Assembly (NCBI GenBank): GCA_902826095.1
Contig: CADEDN010000006.1
Location: forward strand, 62,001-126,000
Source of the DNA: an uncultured Alphaproteobacteria bacterium
GTDB lineage: Bacteria; Pseudomonadota; Alphaproteobacteria; Caulobacterales; Parvularculaceae
Length of the DNA: 64,000 nucleotides
Direction: 5' to 3'
Shown here: one piece after another, positions 8,295-18,425 of the stretch
Numbering within the stretch: position 1 is the stretch's first letter
Layout of the letters: each line of letters starts with the position of its first letter
Notes under the pieces: generated by a model
What the model was told of the DNA's origin: nothing
The model's input: the letters and a program-made list of their open reading frames with translations, nothing else
The model's database searches: none
Position numbers and translations under genes: made by a program

Positions 8295-9500
8295 TTATGA
8301 GGTCAACTGCGTCAGAGTTTCGAGGGAGGCATAGCCGTCGACGGGCACCCCGGCGGCCTTCTGCCAGGCCTTGAGCGCCTTTTTGGTGCCGGCGCCGATC
8401 ACCCCATCGATCGGTCCGGGATCGAAACCCTTGTCTTTCAGCGCCTGTTGCAGAGCCATTCGCTCGGCGAGGGAGAGCGCCCGGTCGGTCCGCGGCCATT
8501 CCGCAAGGATCGGCTCCTCGCGTCCAGCAAGGCGGTCGGATAGGAGGCCGACGGCGAGGGCGTAGGATGTCGAGCGGTTGTATTTGAGGATCGCCTCGAA
8601 ATTCTCGAAGACGAGGAAGGCCGGCCCTTTGTGCCCGGCCGGGAGAAAGATCCGCGCCCGCGTATTGGGGTCGATATCCTGACCGAGATTGAGCGTTTTG
8701 CCGGCGACGCCGGCCCCCGCCCATTCGATGACCGCCTTCCTGACGTCAGCGTCGGCGAGCTCATAATCGAAGCCCTGGGGCAGCGCGATTTCAATGCCCC
8801 AGCGCGCGCCATGATGGTAATTCGAGGCGGCGAGGTAATTGGCGGTCGAGGCGAAAACGTCGTCGAGATCGGTCCAGATGTTGCGGTGGCCGTCGCCGCC
8901 ATGATCGACGGCGAAGCGCAGATAGGTCGTCGGGATGAACTGCGTCTGGCCCATCGCGCCGGCCCAGGAGCCTCGCAACTCGGTCCGGTCGGCGTAGCCG
9001 TTCTGCAGGATCTTCAGCGCGCCGATCAGCTGTTCGCGCCCATAGGCCGTGCGCCGGCCCTTCCAGCCGAGCGTCGCGAGCGCGCCGATCACGTCATGGT
9101 CGCCCATGATTTTGCCGAAAGAGGATTCAAGCCCCCAGATCGCGCCGATGATCTCCTTGTCGACGCCGAATTCCTCCTCGACCTTGTCGAGTAGGGCCTT
9201 ATTTTCCGCGAGTTTGGCCCGCCCCTCGGCGACGCGCGTTTCAGAGACCGCGCCGTCGACATAATCCCAGACCGATCGCGAAAATTCCGGCTGGTTGTCG
9301 TTCAGCTCGAAAACGCGCTGGTTCATCACGACGCTGTCAAACGCCATGTCGATAACCTCGGATCTGACGCCGGCGGCGGCCGCCTCGGCTCTGAAGCCTT
9401 TCAGCCAGTCCTCGAAGCTCAGATCCTCGGCGGACGCCGGCGATGAAGCCGCGAGGCTGAGCGCGAACGCCGCAAGCTTTGTTTTCAGCGATTTTGTCAC
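8295..9500 (-). CDS. secreted lytic murein transglycosylase with C-terminal PG-binding domain
   Basis: Cleaves the MurNAc-GlcNAc bond of peptidoglycan with 1,6-anhydro formation in the periplasm. The 401 residues show a signal peptide (1-24, ending ASA), an MltB-like SLT domain with catalytic E125 in IWGLESSFG, the family motif GAMGQTQFIPTTYL, and a C-terminal peptidoglycan-binding-1 domain (LQQALKDKGFDPGPIDGVIGAGTKKALKAWQ). The start is a GTG at 9500 with a G-rich ribosome site upstream. It is divergent from the M49-like lipoprotein gene. The 194 bases between hold a CtrA-type box and a GATTC site (9518-9522), so cell-cycle control is possible but unproven. Confidence 0.93.
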   Translation of the reverse strand: MTKSLKTKLAAFALSLAASSPASAEDLSFEDWLKGFRAEAAAAGVRSEVIDMAFDSVVMNQRVFELNDNQPEFSRSVWDYVDGAVSETRVAEGRAKLAENKALLDKVEEEFGVDKEIIGAIWGLESSFGKIMGDHDVIGALATLGWKGRRTAYGREQLIGALKILQNGYADRTELRGSWAGAMGQTQFIPTTYLRFAVDHGGDGHRNIWTDLDDVFASTANYLAASNYHHGARWGIEIALPQGFDYELADADVRKAVIEWAGAGVAGKTLNLGQDIDPNTRARIFLPAGHKGPAFLVFENFEAILKYNRSTSYALAVGLLSDRLAGREEPILAEWPRTDRALSLAERMALQQALKDKGFDPGPIDGVIGAGTKKALKAWQKAAGVPVDGYASLETLTQLTS

Positions 9501-9624
9501 TCAACAGCCCCCTCAACGATTCGGTCTTCTTTCCTCTTAATGCGCACTCTGGCGGCTCGACAAGGCGGCAATACGGCGTCTTCGCCATTGGTTCGAGCGG
9601 GCTTCATGAGCGGCCCGGCATGGC

Positions 9625-9640
9625 TTAAGGTTTCATTAAC
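9625..9640. promoter_or_regulatory. CtrA-type box TTAA-N7-TTAAC
   Basis: TTAA (9625-9628), seven bases, then TTAAC (9636-9640) matches the full binding site of the alphaproteobacterial cell-cycle regulator CtrA. It lies 55 bases before the GTG of the lipoprotein peptidase and about 125 bases before the transglycosylase on the other strand. Confidence 0.6.
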
Positions 9641-9694
9641 AATCATCCTGGCCCCCCGACGCTTGCGGGCTGGCCGTTGCGAAGGAGCCCGCCC

Positions 9695-11404
9695 GTGCGC
9701 CCATTTTTCGCCCTCGCCGTTTCCGCTCTCCTTCTCGCCGCCGCTTGCGGCAAGAAGGAAGCGCCCGCTTCCGCGTCGGCCGCGCCAGCGGCCGATATCG
9801 CGGCCGCGGCGTCTTCCATGGCGGCGAGTCGCGACCAGCTCGAAAAGATGCGCGCCCAGTTTGCGATCGTCGACATGACGCCCGACACGACATTTCTCAC
9901 CAATGAGGAAGTGCGCGTCGTCAATCTGCTGAATGAAGCAGGAAGCCTCATGAGCGACATCTATCTTCGCCAGATCAGCGAGGAAAATCCCGCCGTCCGG
10001 GCCGAGATCGCGGCGAGCGATCATCCAGACAAGGAGATTCTCCTCAATCTTTTCGATCTTCATTTCGGGCCGTGGAACAGCCTCAACGAAGGCAAGGCGT
10101 TTTACGGGAAATCGACAAATTCGGCGGGCGCCGCTTTCTACCCGCGCGACATGACGAAGGAGGAGTTCGAGGCGCATCTTCAGGCCAACCCGGCCGATAA
10201 GGCGGCTTTCACAAGCGGCTACACCGTCATCCGCCGCAATGAGGCTGGCGCGCTCGCCGCCATTCCGTATTCTGAATATTACAAGGAATGGCTGGAGCCT
10301 GCGGCCGCGCTCCTTCGTCAGGCGGCGGAGATCACGACCAACCCTTCGCTTAAGAAATTCCTGACGATGCGCGCCGACGCATTTCTGAGCGATGATTATT
10401 ATGAAAGCGAAATGGCGTGGATGGATCTTGAAGGGCCGATCGAAGTCGCGATTGGGCCCTATGAAGTCTATACGGACGGGCTCTTCGGCTACAAGACGGC
10501 GTTTGAAGCGTTTGTCACCGTGAAGGACCCGCAAGAGAGCGCAGCGCTCGCCAAGTACAAGAATTATCTGAAGGACATGGAAGGCAATCTTCCCGTCCCG
10601 CCGGAATATAAGAATTTCCGCCGCGGCTTTGAATCGCCGATCGCGGTCGTCGCGCAAGTCCATGGCGGCGGCGACAATGTGCCGGGCGTTCAGACGATCG
10701 CCTTCAATCTTCCAAATGACGAGCGCGTGCGTGAAGCGAAAGGCGCCAAGAAGGTGCTGCTCAGCAATGTCATGGCGGCGAAATTCGACCGAATCCTGGC
10801 GCCGATGGCCGAGCATGTCCTCATTTCGGAACAGGCCTCGATGCTGATGCAGAAATACATGGGCGCGGAAACGCTGTTCCACGAACTCTCGCACAGTCTC
10901 GGGCCGGGGACGATCACCAGGAACGGCGTCGAGACGACGGTGACGGCGGAGCTCAAGGAGCTGCATGCGCCCGTCGAAGAGGGCAAGGCCGACGTCATGG
11001 GCGCCTATAATGTCCTCTACATGATGCAGAAAGGTGAATTTCCGATCGCCGAAAAGGAGAATTTCCTCGCGACCTATTTCGTCGGGCTCTTCCGCGCCAT
11101 GCGATTCGGCATCAACGAAGCGCATGGCCAGGGCGCGGCGTTCCAGTACGCCTTTCTGAAGGAGCAAGGCGCTTTCACTGTCGACGCGGCGAGCGGGAAA
11201 TTCCGCCTCGACTTTGCAAAGCTCGAAGCGGCGATTTCGGCGCTGACGGCGGAGGTCGTTTTTGTCGAGGGCGACGGCGATTATGATCGCGCCAAGGCCT
11301 TCCTTCAAAAATACGCCGTGCTTGACGCGCCGGCCGAGAAAGTGATCGCCTCGCTGACCGACATTCCGGTCGATATCCAGCCGGTCTACCGCTCGCGGAT
11401 CTAG
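9695..11404 (+). CDS. M49-like metallopeptidase lipoprotein (dipeptidyl-peptidase III-type)
   Basis: A 569-residue zinc peptidase of the M49/dipeptidyl-peptidase III type. The metal site is HELSH (H396, E397, H400) followed by SLGPG, and a second acidic motif VEEGKAD (E428/E429) supplies the third ligand region. This bacterial form has HExxH rather than the longer HExxGH of eukaryotic enzymes. Translation most likely starts at GTG 9695, with AAGGAG 7-8 bases upstream. An in-frame TTG at 9677 is possible but badly placed. The N-terminus is a lipoprotein signal with LAAAC as lipobox, so the enzyme should be membrane-anchored facing the periplasm. It probably trims small peptides from amino ends; the substrate is unknown. 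Confidence 0.88.
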   Translation: MRPFFALAVSALLLAAACGKKEAPASASAAPAADIAAAASSMAASRDQLEKMRAQFAIVDMTPDTTFLTNEEVRVVNLLNEAGSLMSDIYLRQISEENPAVRAEIAASDHPDKEILLNLFDLHFGPWNSLNEGKAFYGKSTNSAGAAFYPRDMTKEEFEAHLQANPADKAAFTSGYTVIRRNEAGALAAIPYSEYYKEWLEPAAALLRQAAEITTNPSLKKFLTMRADAFLSDDYYESEMAWMDLEGPIEVAIGPYEVYTDGLFGYKTAFEAFVTVKDPQESAALAKYKNYLKDMEGNLPVPPEYKNFRRGFESPIAVVAQVHGGGDNVPGVQTIAFNLPNDERVREAKGAKKVLLSNVMAAKFDRILAPMAEHVLISEQASMLMQKYMGAETLFHELSHSLGPGTITRNGVETTVTAELKELHAPVEEGKADVMGAYNVLYMMQKGEFPIAEKENFLATYFVGLFRAMRFGINEAHGQGAAFQYAFLKEQGAFTVDAASGKFRLDFAKLEAAISALTAEVVFVEGDGDYDRAKAFLQKYAVLDAPAEKVIASLTDIPVDIQPVYRSRI

Positions 11405-11905
11405 GGCCGGTTCGCCCTGCTTTTCGCGCCGCCCGGCTCTTCGCTTTTTGGCGTTTCGCGCCGGGTTGCGGGCGAAAAGCCCCGCGAATTCACCATGACT
11501 GAACGCCGGAAAATCGCAGACCCGCGCGGCGCTGATCGTTCGGCGCGCCGATCCGCCTGCACGGCGGGGCGCAGTCTCCTTTCTCCGCGCATTCGGCTCC
11601 AACATTGAGGCGTCTCCTTTCACGGGCCGGGATCTCGGCGCCGCCGATGCGCTCCTGCGCCGGCCTTGCCGATCCTGCATGGCGATCATCTTAAGGCGCC
11701 CTCAAGGGTGTGGGATAAGGTGGGGGATAAGTTGGGGGATAACTTGGAGCGGCCCGCTATCATCTTGAATCGCAAAGCCAAATTGCGCGCCGGAAAATTG
11801 CGGAAAAAAGCCGACGTCGCGCGCCGCGCGAGCGGGCGAAAATATTGGCGGGCGCCGAGCGCTCCGCCGTGCGCAATCGCCGGCAGGCGATCCTTAGGCG
11901 GATGA
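11405..11905. other. 501-bp gap between convergent genes, no supported gene
   Basis: This stretch separates the 3' ends of the M49-like peptidase and the amidohydrolase. Short open frames run through it on both strands, but none has a convincing ribosome site, a recognisable product or clear codon structure. The only structured element is the 12-bp tandem repeat at 11708-11743. A G/C-rich first half and an A/T-richer centre (11755-11810) are visible. It could be decayed coding sequence or host a small RNA; I cannot support either. Confidence 0.6.
11708..11743. repeat. three tandem 12-bp units, consensus GTGGGGGATAAG
   Basis: Three adjacent copies: GTGTGGGATAAG, GTGGGGGATAAG, TTGGGGGATAAC. 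They differ from the consensus at one or two positions each. On the opposite strand each unit reads around TTATCCC, loosely like a DnaA box but not matching it. In one frame they would encode a repeating V/L-G-D-K peptide. Confidence 0.8.
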
Positions 11906-13666
11906 TCAACCGGCGGGCGAGAGGGGACGTTTTTCCCCGCCAAGGACGACGCCCCAGACCGGGATGTCGCCCCAACGCTCGCCGGCGGTCGCGAGCGGGC
12001 TTTGCTCAAGGATGGTGAAATCGGCGCGCTTGCCGGGCGCGATCGAGCCGATTTCCGCCTCAAGGCCGAGCGCATAAGCCGCATCGATGGTGATCGCTTG
12101 AAGGGCTTCCTCGGGCGAGAGCATTTCTGACGGCGTCAGCACGCCGCCCTCGCGTGTCGCGCGCGTCAAGTGAACGCTCGCCGCCCGCAAGGGAAGCGGC
12201 GGCGCCAGCGGCGCGTCGGAATGGAGCGCCACCTTGACGCCGGCCGCCGACAGCGACGCGAGCGGCGAAATCCACGCACCGCGCTCGGCGCCGAGCGGCG
12301 CCTGATAGGCCTCGCCGAGATAAAAGACATAATGGCTCGCGGCCGAAACAGCGGCGCCAAGAACCCCGGCGCGTCGCGCCTCCTCCGGCGAGAAGAGACC
12401 CGCGTGCTCAATCACAAAACGGCGGTTGACGGGATCTTTGGCGGCGCTCGACGCCCGGAGCGTCTCCAGCGCGTCGAGCGTTGCGTCCTGCGCTTCATCG
12501 CCGTTCGAATGGATGTGCGCGCCGAGCCCCGCTTCCCAATAGGGGCGGATGGTCTCGGCGATATCATTCGGGGGGGTCACGAAGAGGCCCTTTGACCCAT
12601 TCGACTGACCGCTCAAATAGCCAGGATCGGACACGCGCATCGTCTGCGAATAGAAGGCGGCGTCCGTGAAAAACTTCACCTGGGGCAACGCCGGCGCCGG
12701 AACCGCGCGCGCGCCGTTGACCATGTCGAGCACTGTCGCGGCGCTCTTGTCGCCGAAGGCCGCCAGGAACGCGCGATGCTCGGGGACAAGGTATAGTCTG
12801 TACCCGGATTGTTCCGGTGAGCCCCAATTCGCGGCGATGTTGGCGTCTTCGAACGGCAGGCCGAATAGCCCATAGCCGAGATCGGCTGTTGTCGTGACGC
12901 CGCCAGCGTTCAATAGTCGCGAAAACGACGCCATGCCCGCCTTGACGCGCACCGGATCGAGAAGCGTCGGACCAAGCGTCTGCATGAGGTAGGGCGCCGC
13001 ATCCTCGAAAACGCGGCCCGTCGGCTCGCCTTTCGCATCGACGGCGACGCCTTCAAATTTTTTGTGCAGGGGCCCGGTGATCTTCGCCCATTGAAGCGCC
13101 GCCGAGTTCAGATAAAAGTCGTGCCCTGAATAGTGCCAGACGATCAGCGGCCTGCTCGTCGTCACCGCGTCTAGATCGGCCTTCGTCAGCGCGCCATGGA
13201 CGAGATCGTGATAGCCGTAAACGATCAGCGGCTCGCCGGCGGGCTTGGCCGCTTCGATTTCCGCCAGCCGCGCCATGAAGGCGATGCGGTCAGGATAGCC
13301 TTCGACCATGCCGCTCGCGGCCGCCATCGGCCAGGGCGCGATCGTCGGCGTCGCGTAAAGCAGAGAAGACAGCGCCATGTGCACATGCGGATCGATCAGG
13401 CCGGGCAGGATCGTCTTACGTGCAAAAGCCTCATCGATGATGGAACCGGAATAACCCTCGACAAGGTCGTCGATGTCGCCAACGGCAAGGATTTTCCCGT
13501 CCTTCACGGCGACAGCAGTCGCCGACGGGCGCGCAGGGTCCATGGTGATGATGGTCGAGGAATAGATGACCGCGCCGTCGCCGGGGCGGGCGCGCGAGGA
13601 TTTCTCCATGCGGCCGCACGCGGCGACGACCGCCAGCGCGACGAGGAATAGGCCCCGTGTTGTCAT
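11906..13666 (-). CDS. metal-dependent amidohydrolase (YtcJ-like, amidohydrolase family 3), lipoprotein
   Basis: 586 residues. The metal-binding HxH lies in LPGLIDPHVHMAL, further ligands in GAHIHSNGDEA and VIEHAG, and the catalytic aspartate in KVALHSDAPL. The C-terminus has the urease-superfamily pattern GSIAPGKRADFTILE. The first 17 residues form a lipoprotein signal ending AVVAAC, so it is likely anchored in the envelope. YtcJ-type proteins hydrolyse amide-like bonds of unknown natural substrates. Start 13666 is preferred because it gives the lipobox. It is convergent with the M49-like peptidase and divergent from nothing close; secA lies just beyond on the same strand. Confidence 0.9.
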   Translation of the reverse strand: MTTRGLFLVALAVVAACGRMEKSSRARPGDGAVIYSSTIITMDPARPSATAVAVKDGKILAVGDIDDLVEGYSGSIIDEAFARKTILPGLIDPHVHMALSSLLYATPTIAPWPMAAASGMVEGYPDRIAFMARLAEIEAAKPAGEPLIVYGYHDLVHGALTKADLDAVTTSRPLIVWHYSGHDFYLNSAALQWAKITGPLHKKFEGVAVDAKGEPTGRVFEDAAPYLMQTLGPTLLDPVRVKAGMASFSRLLNAGGVTTTADLGYGLFGLPFEDANIAANWGSPEQSGYRLYLVPEHRAFLAAFGDKSAATVLDMVNGARAVPAPALPQVKFFTDAAFYSQTMRVSDPGYLSGQSNGSKGLFVTPPNDIAETIRPYWEAGLGAHIHSNGDEAQDATLDALETLRASSAAKDPVNRRFVIEHAGLFSPEEARRAGVLGAAVSAASHYVFYLGEAYQAPLGAERGAWISPLASLSAAGVKVALHSDAPLAPPLPLRAASVHLTRATREGGVLTPSEMLSPEEALQAITIDAAYALGLEAEIGSIAPGKRADFTILEQSPLATAGERWGDIPVWGVVLGGEKRPLSPAG

Positions 13667-13721
13667 GACGCGCCCTCCAGCGCGGCAGTCTGCGCTGCGG
13701 CGACGGCGTGCGCAACAAGCC

Positions 13722-16601
13722 TCAAATCCGCCCGTGACAGGCCTTGTACTTCTGGCCCGACCCGCAGGGGCAGGGGGCGTTTCTCGGCACCGTTCCCCAG
13801 GTTTCGGGCTTCCTGATGTCGACAGTCTGCGCGCGCGCGACGCCGGACATCGTGCCGAGGCCCGCCGACGCGCCGCGCCTGCCGCGCTCTCTGGCGGCGG
13901 CTTCGGCGGCCTCGACTTCGTTTTCGCCGGTGCTCGGATTGACGTGGCTTTCGACCGTGCGGACGGGCGCCTGCGGGCGGGGCGCGGCGTCTTCGGCGCG
14001 CTGCACCTGGATGCGCATCAGCATGCGCGTCACGTCGCGCCTGAGGCCGTCGAGCAGCGTTTCAAACAGCGCGAAGGCTTCGGTCTTGAATTCGTTGATC
14101 GGATCGCGCTGGGCGTGGCCGCGCATCCACACGACCGAGCGCAAATGGTCGAGCATCTGCAGATGCTCGCGCCAATTGGTGTCGAGCACGTGGAGCAGAA
14201 TCGACTTTTCGATCCGGCGCATGACGTCGGGGCCGATTTCGGCGGTTCGTTTGGCGGCGTGATCGGTGACCGCCTGGCTGAGTTTCTCGCTGATCTCGAG
14301 GTCTGCGACGCCTTCCTGTTTCGCCCATTCAACGACGGGGAAGGAGCGGCCGAAGATCTCTTCAAGCTTCTTTTCAAGGCCCGGCGCGTCCCACTGCTCG
14401 GCGTAGGATTTCGGCGGGATGTGTTCGGCGACAAGGTCATTGACGAGTTGATCGCGCATGTCGGCGACGATGTCGTCAACTTCGCGCGCGGCCATGAATT
14501 CCTTCCGCTGCTCGTAGATCGCCTTACGCTGGTCGTTGATGACGTCGTCAAACTTGAGGAGGTTCTTGCGGATGTCGTAATTGCGCTGTTCGACTTTCCT
14601 TTGTGCGGTCTCGACCGCCTTGGTGAACCAGGGATGCTCGATCGATTCGTCGGGCTTGATGCCGAAACGCTTCAACATCTTCTCCATGCCGTCGCCGAAG
14701 ATCCGCATCAGATCGTCTTGCAGCGACAGATAGAACTTCGTGCCGCCGGGATCGCCCTGACGGCCCGAACGGCCTCGGAGCTGGTTATCGATGCGCCGGC
14801 TTTCGTGACGCTCAGTGCCGAGAACAAAAAGCCCGCCGGCGGCGAGCGCCTTTTCTTTTTCGCCGGCGACGCGCGTTTCGATTTCCGCGCGTTTCCTTGC
14901 GATCGTCTCGGCGGAATCGCCCTCTTCGAGATGGTCGAGGAGCTGCTTGTCGACCGAGCCGCCGAGCTGAATGTCGGTGCCGCGCCCCGCCATATTGGTC
15001 GCGATCGTCACAGCGCCGGGCTTTCCAGCCTCGGCGACGATCGAGGCTTCCTGTTCGTGGAAGCGTGCGTTCAGCACATTGTGCGGGATCGGAACCTTCT
15101 TGATCGCCAGCGTCTCGATGTGATTCGCGCGCTCAAGCATGGTCTTCCTGAGATCGGCTTCCTTTTCCTTCAATTCGCCGGCCCGAGTTTTCAAGGTCGT
15201 CGCGACATCGCGCCAGAACGCTTTGTCGCCGAGCAGGGCGGAGAGTTGTTCCGACTTTTCAATCGAGACGGTGCCGACGAGAACCGGCTGGCCTTTCTTG
15301 TGACAATCCGCGATCTGGATCGCGATCGCCTTGTTTTTCTCGGCGGCCGTCATGTAAAGCTCATCGTCCGCGTCATGACGATCGATCGGCCTGTTGGTCG
15401 GCACTTCGACGACGGAGAGCTTGTAGATGTCGGCGAATTCCGCCTCTTCGGTGAGCGCGGTGCCGGTCATGCCGGCGAGTTTTTCGTAGAGGCGGAAATA
15501 ATTCTGGAAGGTGATCGAGGCGAGAGTCTGGTTTTCCGGCTGGATCGCCGCCTTCTCTTTCGCCTCGACCGCCTGATGCAGCCCCTCCGACCAGCGGCGG
15601 CCTTCCATCATCCGTCCAGTGAACTCGTCGATGATGACGACCTTGTCGCCGCGGACGATGTAGTCCTTGTCTTTCTGGAAGACCTTGTGAGCCTTCAGCG
15701 CCTGATTGACGTGATGGACGATCGAAATGTTGATTGCGTCGTAAAGGCTTTCGCCTTGAAGCAGTCCCGCCTCTTTCAGCATCGTCTCGAGATGCTCATT
15801 GCCTTTTTCGGTAAAGGTGACGGATCGCTGTTTCTCATCGATCTCGAAATCTTCGGCTTCAAGCCTCGGGATGAAGCTGTCAATCGTGATGTAGAGCTCC
15901 GACTTGTCGTCAGTCGGGCCGGAGATGATCAGCGGCGTTCTGGCTTCATCAACCAGGATCGAATCCACTTCATCGACAATCGCGTAATGATGGCCGCGCT
16001 GCACCATGTCCTCGCGCGTCGCCTTCATATTGTCACGCAGATAGTCAAAGCCGTACTCGTTGTTGGTGCCGTAAGTGATGTCGCAGGCGTAAGCGGCGCG
16101 CCGCTCCGCGTCGGAGAGGCCGTGCACAATGCAGCCCGTCGTCATGCCGAGCCGCTCATAGACGCGGCCCATCCATTCAGCGTCGCGGCTGGCGAGATAG
16201 TCGTTGACGGTGACGACATGAACGCCGCGTCCGGTAAGCGCGTTCAGGTAAACGGGCAGGGTCGCGACAAGCGTCTTTCCCTCGCCGGTCTTCATCTCGG
16301 CAATACACCCGTCATTCAGCACCATGCCGCCGAGGAGCTGCACGTCGTAATGGCGCTGGCCGAGCGCGCGCTTGGCCGCCTCGCGCACGGTCGCGAACGC
16401 TTCTTCCAGCACGGCGTCGAGGTTCTCGCCGCCGGCGACGCGCGCCTTGAGCTTTTGCGTCCGCTCGATGATCTCGGCGTCGGTCAGTTTTTGGACCTCG
16501 CCCTCGAGCGCATTGATCGCTTCGACGCGGCGCCATAGAGGCTTGATCCGGCGTTCGTTGGAAGAACCGAAAAACTTTTTTGCGAGGCCGAACAGCGCCA
16601 T
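13722..16601 (-). CDS. secA: preprotein translocase ATPase SecA
   Basis: The motor that pushes unfolded preproteins through SecYEG. 959 residues from ATG 16601 ([18 protein letters not shown]). A longer open reading to 16733 adds 44 residues unlike any SecA and is rejected. Visible are Walker [10 protein letters not shown], the DEAD-like [16 protein letters not shown], helicase motifs [13 protein letters not shown] and [12 protein letters not shown], and a C-terminal zinc-binding tail [16 protein letters not shown] that contacts SecB and lipids. It diverges from a parvulin-type foldase gene 152 bases away, a common arrangement in alphaproteobacteria that pairs export with folding outside the membrane. 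Confidence 0.99.
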   Translation of the reverse strand: MALFGLAKKFFGSSNERRIKPLWRRVEAINALEGEVQKLTDAEIIERTQKLKARVAGGENLDAVLEEAFATVREAAKRALGQRHYDVQLLGGMVLNDGCIAEMKTGEGKTLVATLPVYLNALTGRGVHVVTVNDYLASRDAEWMGRVYERLGMTTGCIVHGLSDAERRAAYACDITYGTNNEYGFDYLRDNMKATREDMVQRGHHYAIVDEVDSILVDEARTPLIISGPTDDKSELYITIDSFIPRLEAEDFEIDEKQRSVTFTEKGNEHLETMLKEAGLLQGESLYDAINISIVHHVNQALKAHKVFQKDKDYIVRGDKVVIIDEFTGRMMEGRRWSEGLHQAVEAKEKAAIQPENQTLASITFQNYFRLYEKLAGMTGTALTEEAEFADIYKLSVVEVPTNRPIDRHDADDELYMTAAEKNKAIAIQIADCHKKGQPVLVGTVSIEKSEQLSALLGDKAFWRDVATTLKTRAGELKEKEADLRKTMLERANHIETLAIKKVPIPHNVLNARFHEQEASIVAEAGKPGAVTIATNMAGRGTDIQLGGSVDKQLLDHLEEGDSAETIARKRAEIETRVAGEKEKALAAGGLFVLGTERHESRRIDNQLRGRSGRQGDPGGTKFYLSLQDDLMRIFGDGMEKMLKRFGIKPDESIEHPWFTKAVETAQRKVEQRNYDIRKNLLKFDDVINDQRKAIYEQRKEFMAAREVDDIVADMRDQLVNDLVAEHIPPKSYAEQWDAPGLEKKLEEIFGRSFPVVEWAKQEGVADLEISEKLSQAVTDHAAKRTAEIGPDVMRRIEKSILLHVLDTNWREHLQMLDHLRSVVWMRGHAQRDPINEFKTEAFALFETLLDGLRRDVTRMLMRIQVQRAEDAAPRPQAPVRTVESHVNPSTGENEVEAAEAAARERGRRGASAGLGTMSGVARAQTVDIRKPETWGTVPRNAPCPCGSGQKYKACHGRI

Positions 16602-16753
16602 GAGTGAACGCACCTTCAGATTGAGCGGCCAGGTCGCCCTGGACGCGCCTTTAGTCGGCGAAGAGAGCGGGCGCGGCAGCGGAGCCCTCAAGACGGGCGG
16701 GCGAGAGATAGTGAGCAGCTTTGGGGCTGTCAACGAAGTCAGGAATTCCTTCG

Positions 16754-17950
16754 GTGGCCCAAGACCTTAACAATCAAGAGCCAAGGCCCGGCGTCGTCCG
16801 GGCGCCTGATGGCCAGGTGTTCGAGGCGCCTCGCGCGGCGAAGCCCGGCGGCAAGCCGCGCGCGCTTGGCGCCGGCGTCCGCGGCGTATTTGGCGGCGTC
16901 TTAAAGGTCATCCGTACAATCTGGCGGCTCGCCGAGGCGCTAGACAGCGCTTTATGGCGCGGCCTGAAGCTCAGCATTCATTCGTCGACGCGGTTCGTTG
17001 GGTCGAGTTTTCGGGCGGCGGCGGCCGCATTCGCGGAAGTCTTTCGGTGGCTCCCTTCGCGCAGCGGCAGGGCCTATGCCGCAGGATCGAGCATCGTCTT
17101 GTCCCTTTGCGCGCTTTGGGCGGCGGACGAGATCCGGAATGCGAGGGCTGATGCGGTGTCGTTCGACAAAATTTTCAGGCCCCCCATCGATCTTGACGAC
17201 CCGATCGTCGCGCGGGTTGACGGGCGGTTCGTCCATCTCAGCGAGGTCGAGGCGTTTGCGCGCGCCGGCGGTCAGATCCAGGACGGCGAGGATCTGAGCC
17301 TTGACGCCGCCTTTCAGCGCGAGCTCGTCGACGCTTATGTCGAGCAGCGCCTGCTCGCGCGGGCAGCGGCCGAAGAAGGGATGCAGCGCGATCCGTCAGT
17401 GCAACGTCGCCTCAACGCCGCGCGCGACCGCATTCTTGCGTCTTCCTATATGGAAGGACGGATTGCCGCGGCGGTGACGCCGGAGCGCGTCAAGCGGCTC
17501 TATGACAGCCAGGTCGACGTCACGCGGCTCGGCGATGAAATCAGGGCAAGGCACATTCTTGTCGCGAGCGAAGAGGAAGCGCGCGCCATCATCGCGGAAA
17601 TCCGAGCGGGCGGCGATTTCGCCGCCTATGCGCGCGCGCGCTCGCTCGACCGCGCGACGGCCCCGCTTGGCGGCGAGATCGGCTGGTTCACCAAGGACAT
17701 GATGGCGCCGCCCTTCGCATCAGCCGCTTTTGCAACGCCAGTCGGCGCCGTCGCCGAACCGTTCGCCAGCGAGTTCGGCTGGCACATCCTCGAGGTCCTC
17801 GATCGTCGCGCGACCGGCGGGGTCGCCTTCGGCGCTGTCGAAGACGGCGTCAAGCGCTTCTTAACCTTGCGCGCCGTCGAACAGACAATCGAAGCGCTGA
17901 AGCAAGAAGAAGACGTGACGTTTTTTCCGCCGGACAGGGAAGGCGAATAG
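16754..17950 (+). CDS. membrane-anchored parvulin-type peptidyl-prolyl isomerase
   Basis: 398 residues from GTG 16754 (AGGAA 8 bases upstream). The in-frame TTG at 16721 has no ribosome site. Layout: about 95 cytoplasmic residues rich in Arg/Ala/Gly, one transmembrane segment ([18 protein letters not shown]), a SurA-like helical arm, then a PpiC domain starting [14 protein letters not shown] with [27 protein letters not shown] and [17 protein letters not shown]. It should catalyse proline isomerisation on proteins leaving the Sec channel, at the periplasmic face. The long basic cytoplasmic tail before the anchor is unusual for this class. Divergent from secA. Confidence 0.88.
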   Translation: MAQDLNNQEPRPGVVRAPDGQVFEAPRAAKPGGKPRALGAGVRGVFGGVLKVIRTIWRLAEALDSALWRGLKLSIHSSTRFVGSSFRAAAAAFAEVFRWLPSRSGRAYAAGSSIVLSLCALWAADEIRNARADAVSFDKIFRPPIDLDDPIVARVDGRFVHLSEVEAFARAGGQIQDGEDLSLDAAFQRELVDAYVEQRLLARAAAEEGMQRDPSVQRRLNAARDRILASSYMEGRIAAAVTPERVKRLYDSQVDVTRLGDEIRARHILVASEEEARAIIAEIRAGGDFAAYARARSLDRATAPLGGEIGWFTKDMMAPPFASAAFATPVGAVAEPFASEFGWHILEVLDRRATGGVAFGAVEDGVKRFLTLRAVEQTIEALKQEEDVTFFPPDREGE

Positions 17951-18023
17951 CAAAGTCCGTAAAATTTGCCGGGCCCCCGAAAGCGCGTGGTAATCGGCGT
18001 CAATTAGGAATTGAGGCGGAAAC

Positions 18024-18425
18024 ATGGCGAAGCTGCTCTTGGTTGCGGCAGTTGCCCTGATCGACGGCGACGGACGGGTCCTCTTGGCCCGCCGTCCTGA
18101 GGGTAAAACGATGGCGGGCCTTTGGGAGTTTCCCGGCGGCAAGCTTGATGACGGTGAAACGCCTGAGGGGGCTCTGGTGCGCGAGCTGAAAGAGGAACTG
18201 GGTATCGATGTCGAGGCGTCCTGCCTCGCGCCGATCGCCTTTTCCTCGATGAATTCAGGCGACTTTCACCTTTTGATGCCACTCTTTGCGTGCAGGAAGT
18301 GGAAAGGCGTTGCTCGTCCTCTTGAGGCGGCGGCGCTGAAATGGGTGAAGCCTTCGGCGTTCGGGGAATACGACATGCCCCCCGCCGATCGCCCGCTCGC
18401 CGCTCAGCTGAGGGACTTGTTATGA
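18024..18425 (+). CDS. mutT: 8-oxo-dGTP diphosphatase, Nudix family
   Basis: MutT hydrolyses 8-oxo-dGTP to the monophosphate, keeping oxidised guanine out of DNA. The 133-residue protein carries a complete Nudix box, G-x5-E-x7-RELxEELG, in the segment starting GGKLDDGETPEG. It also has the family opener VAAVALIDGDGRVLLARRPEGK and the MAGLWEFPGG lead-in. Length matches E. coli MutT (129). Its stop codon overlaps the start of the Flp-type pilin gene (ATGA), so the two are translationally coupled. Located 73 bases after the parvulin gene. Confidence 0.94.
   Translation: MAKLLLVAAVALIDGDGRVLLARRPEGKTMAGLWEFPGGKLDDGETPEGALVRELKEELGIDVEASCLAPIAFSSMNSGDFHLLMPLFACRKWKGVARPLEAAALKWVKPSAFGEYDMPPADRPLAAQLRDLL

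Noticed and set aside
9497..11689. Long open frame on the minus strand (730 codons)
   Set aside because: It lies opposite the M49-like peptidase, which has a lipoprotein signal and zinc motif. The translation is Arg/His/Leu-rich with no domain, as expected of an antisense frame in GC-rich DNA.
11708..11743. Origin-type DnaA box cluster
   Set aside because: The units read TTATCCCCC and not TTATCCACA, and no replication gene (dnaA, hemE, parAB) is near.
11666..11905. 79-codon plus-strand frame containing the V-G-D-K repeat
   Set aside because: No ribosome site, no conserved composition, and the repeat explains its apparent order.
13566..16538. Long open frame on the plus strand (990 codons) over secA
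   Set aside because: Mirror frame of SecA codon usage; no motif, and it also covers the amidohydrolase start.
16602..16733. N-terminal extension of SecA by 44 residues
   Set aside because: SecA begins at [11 protein letters not shown] in this group; the extension is Pro/Arg/Ser-rich and lacks a ribosome site.
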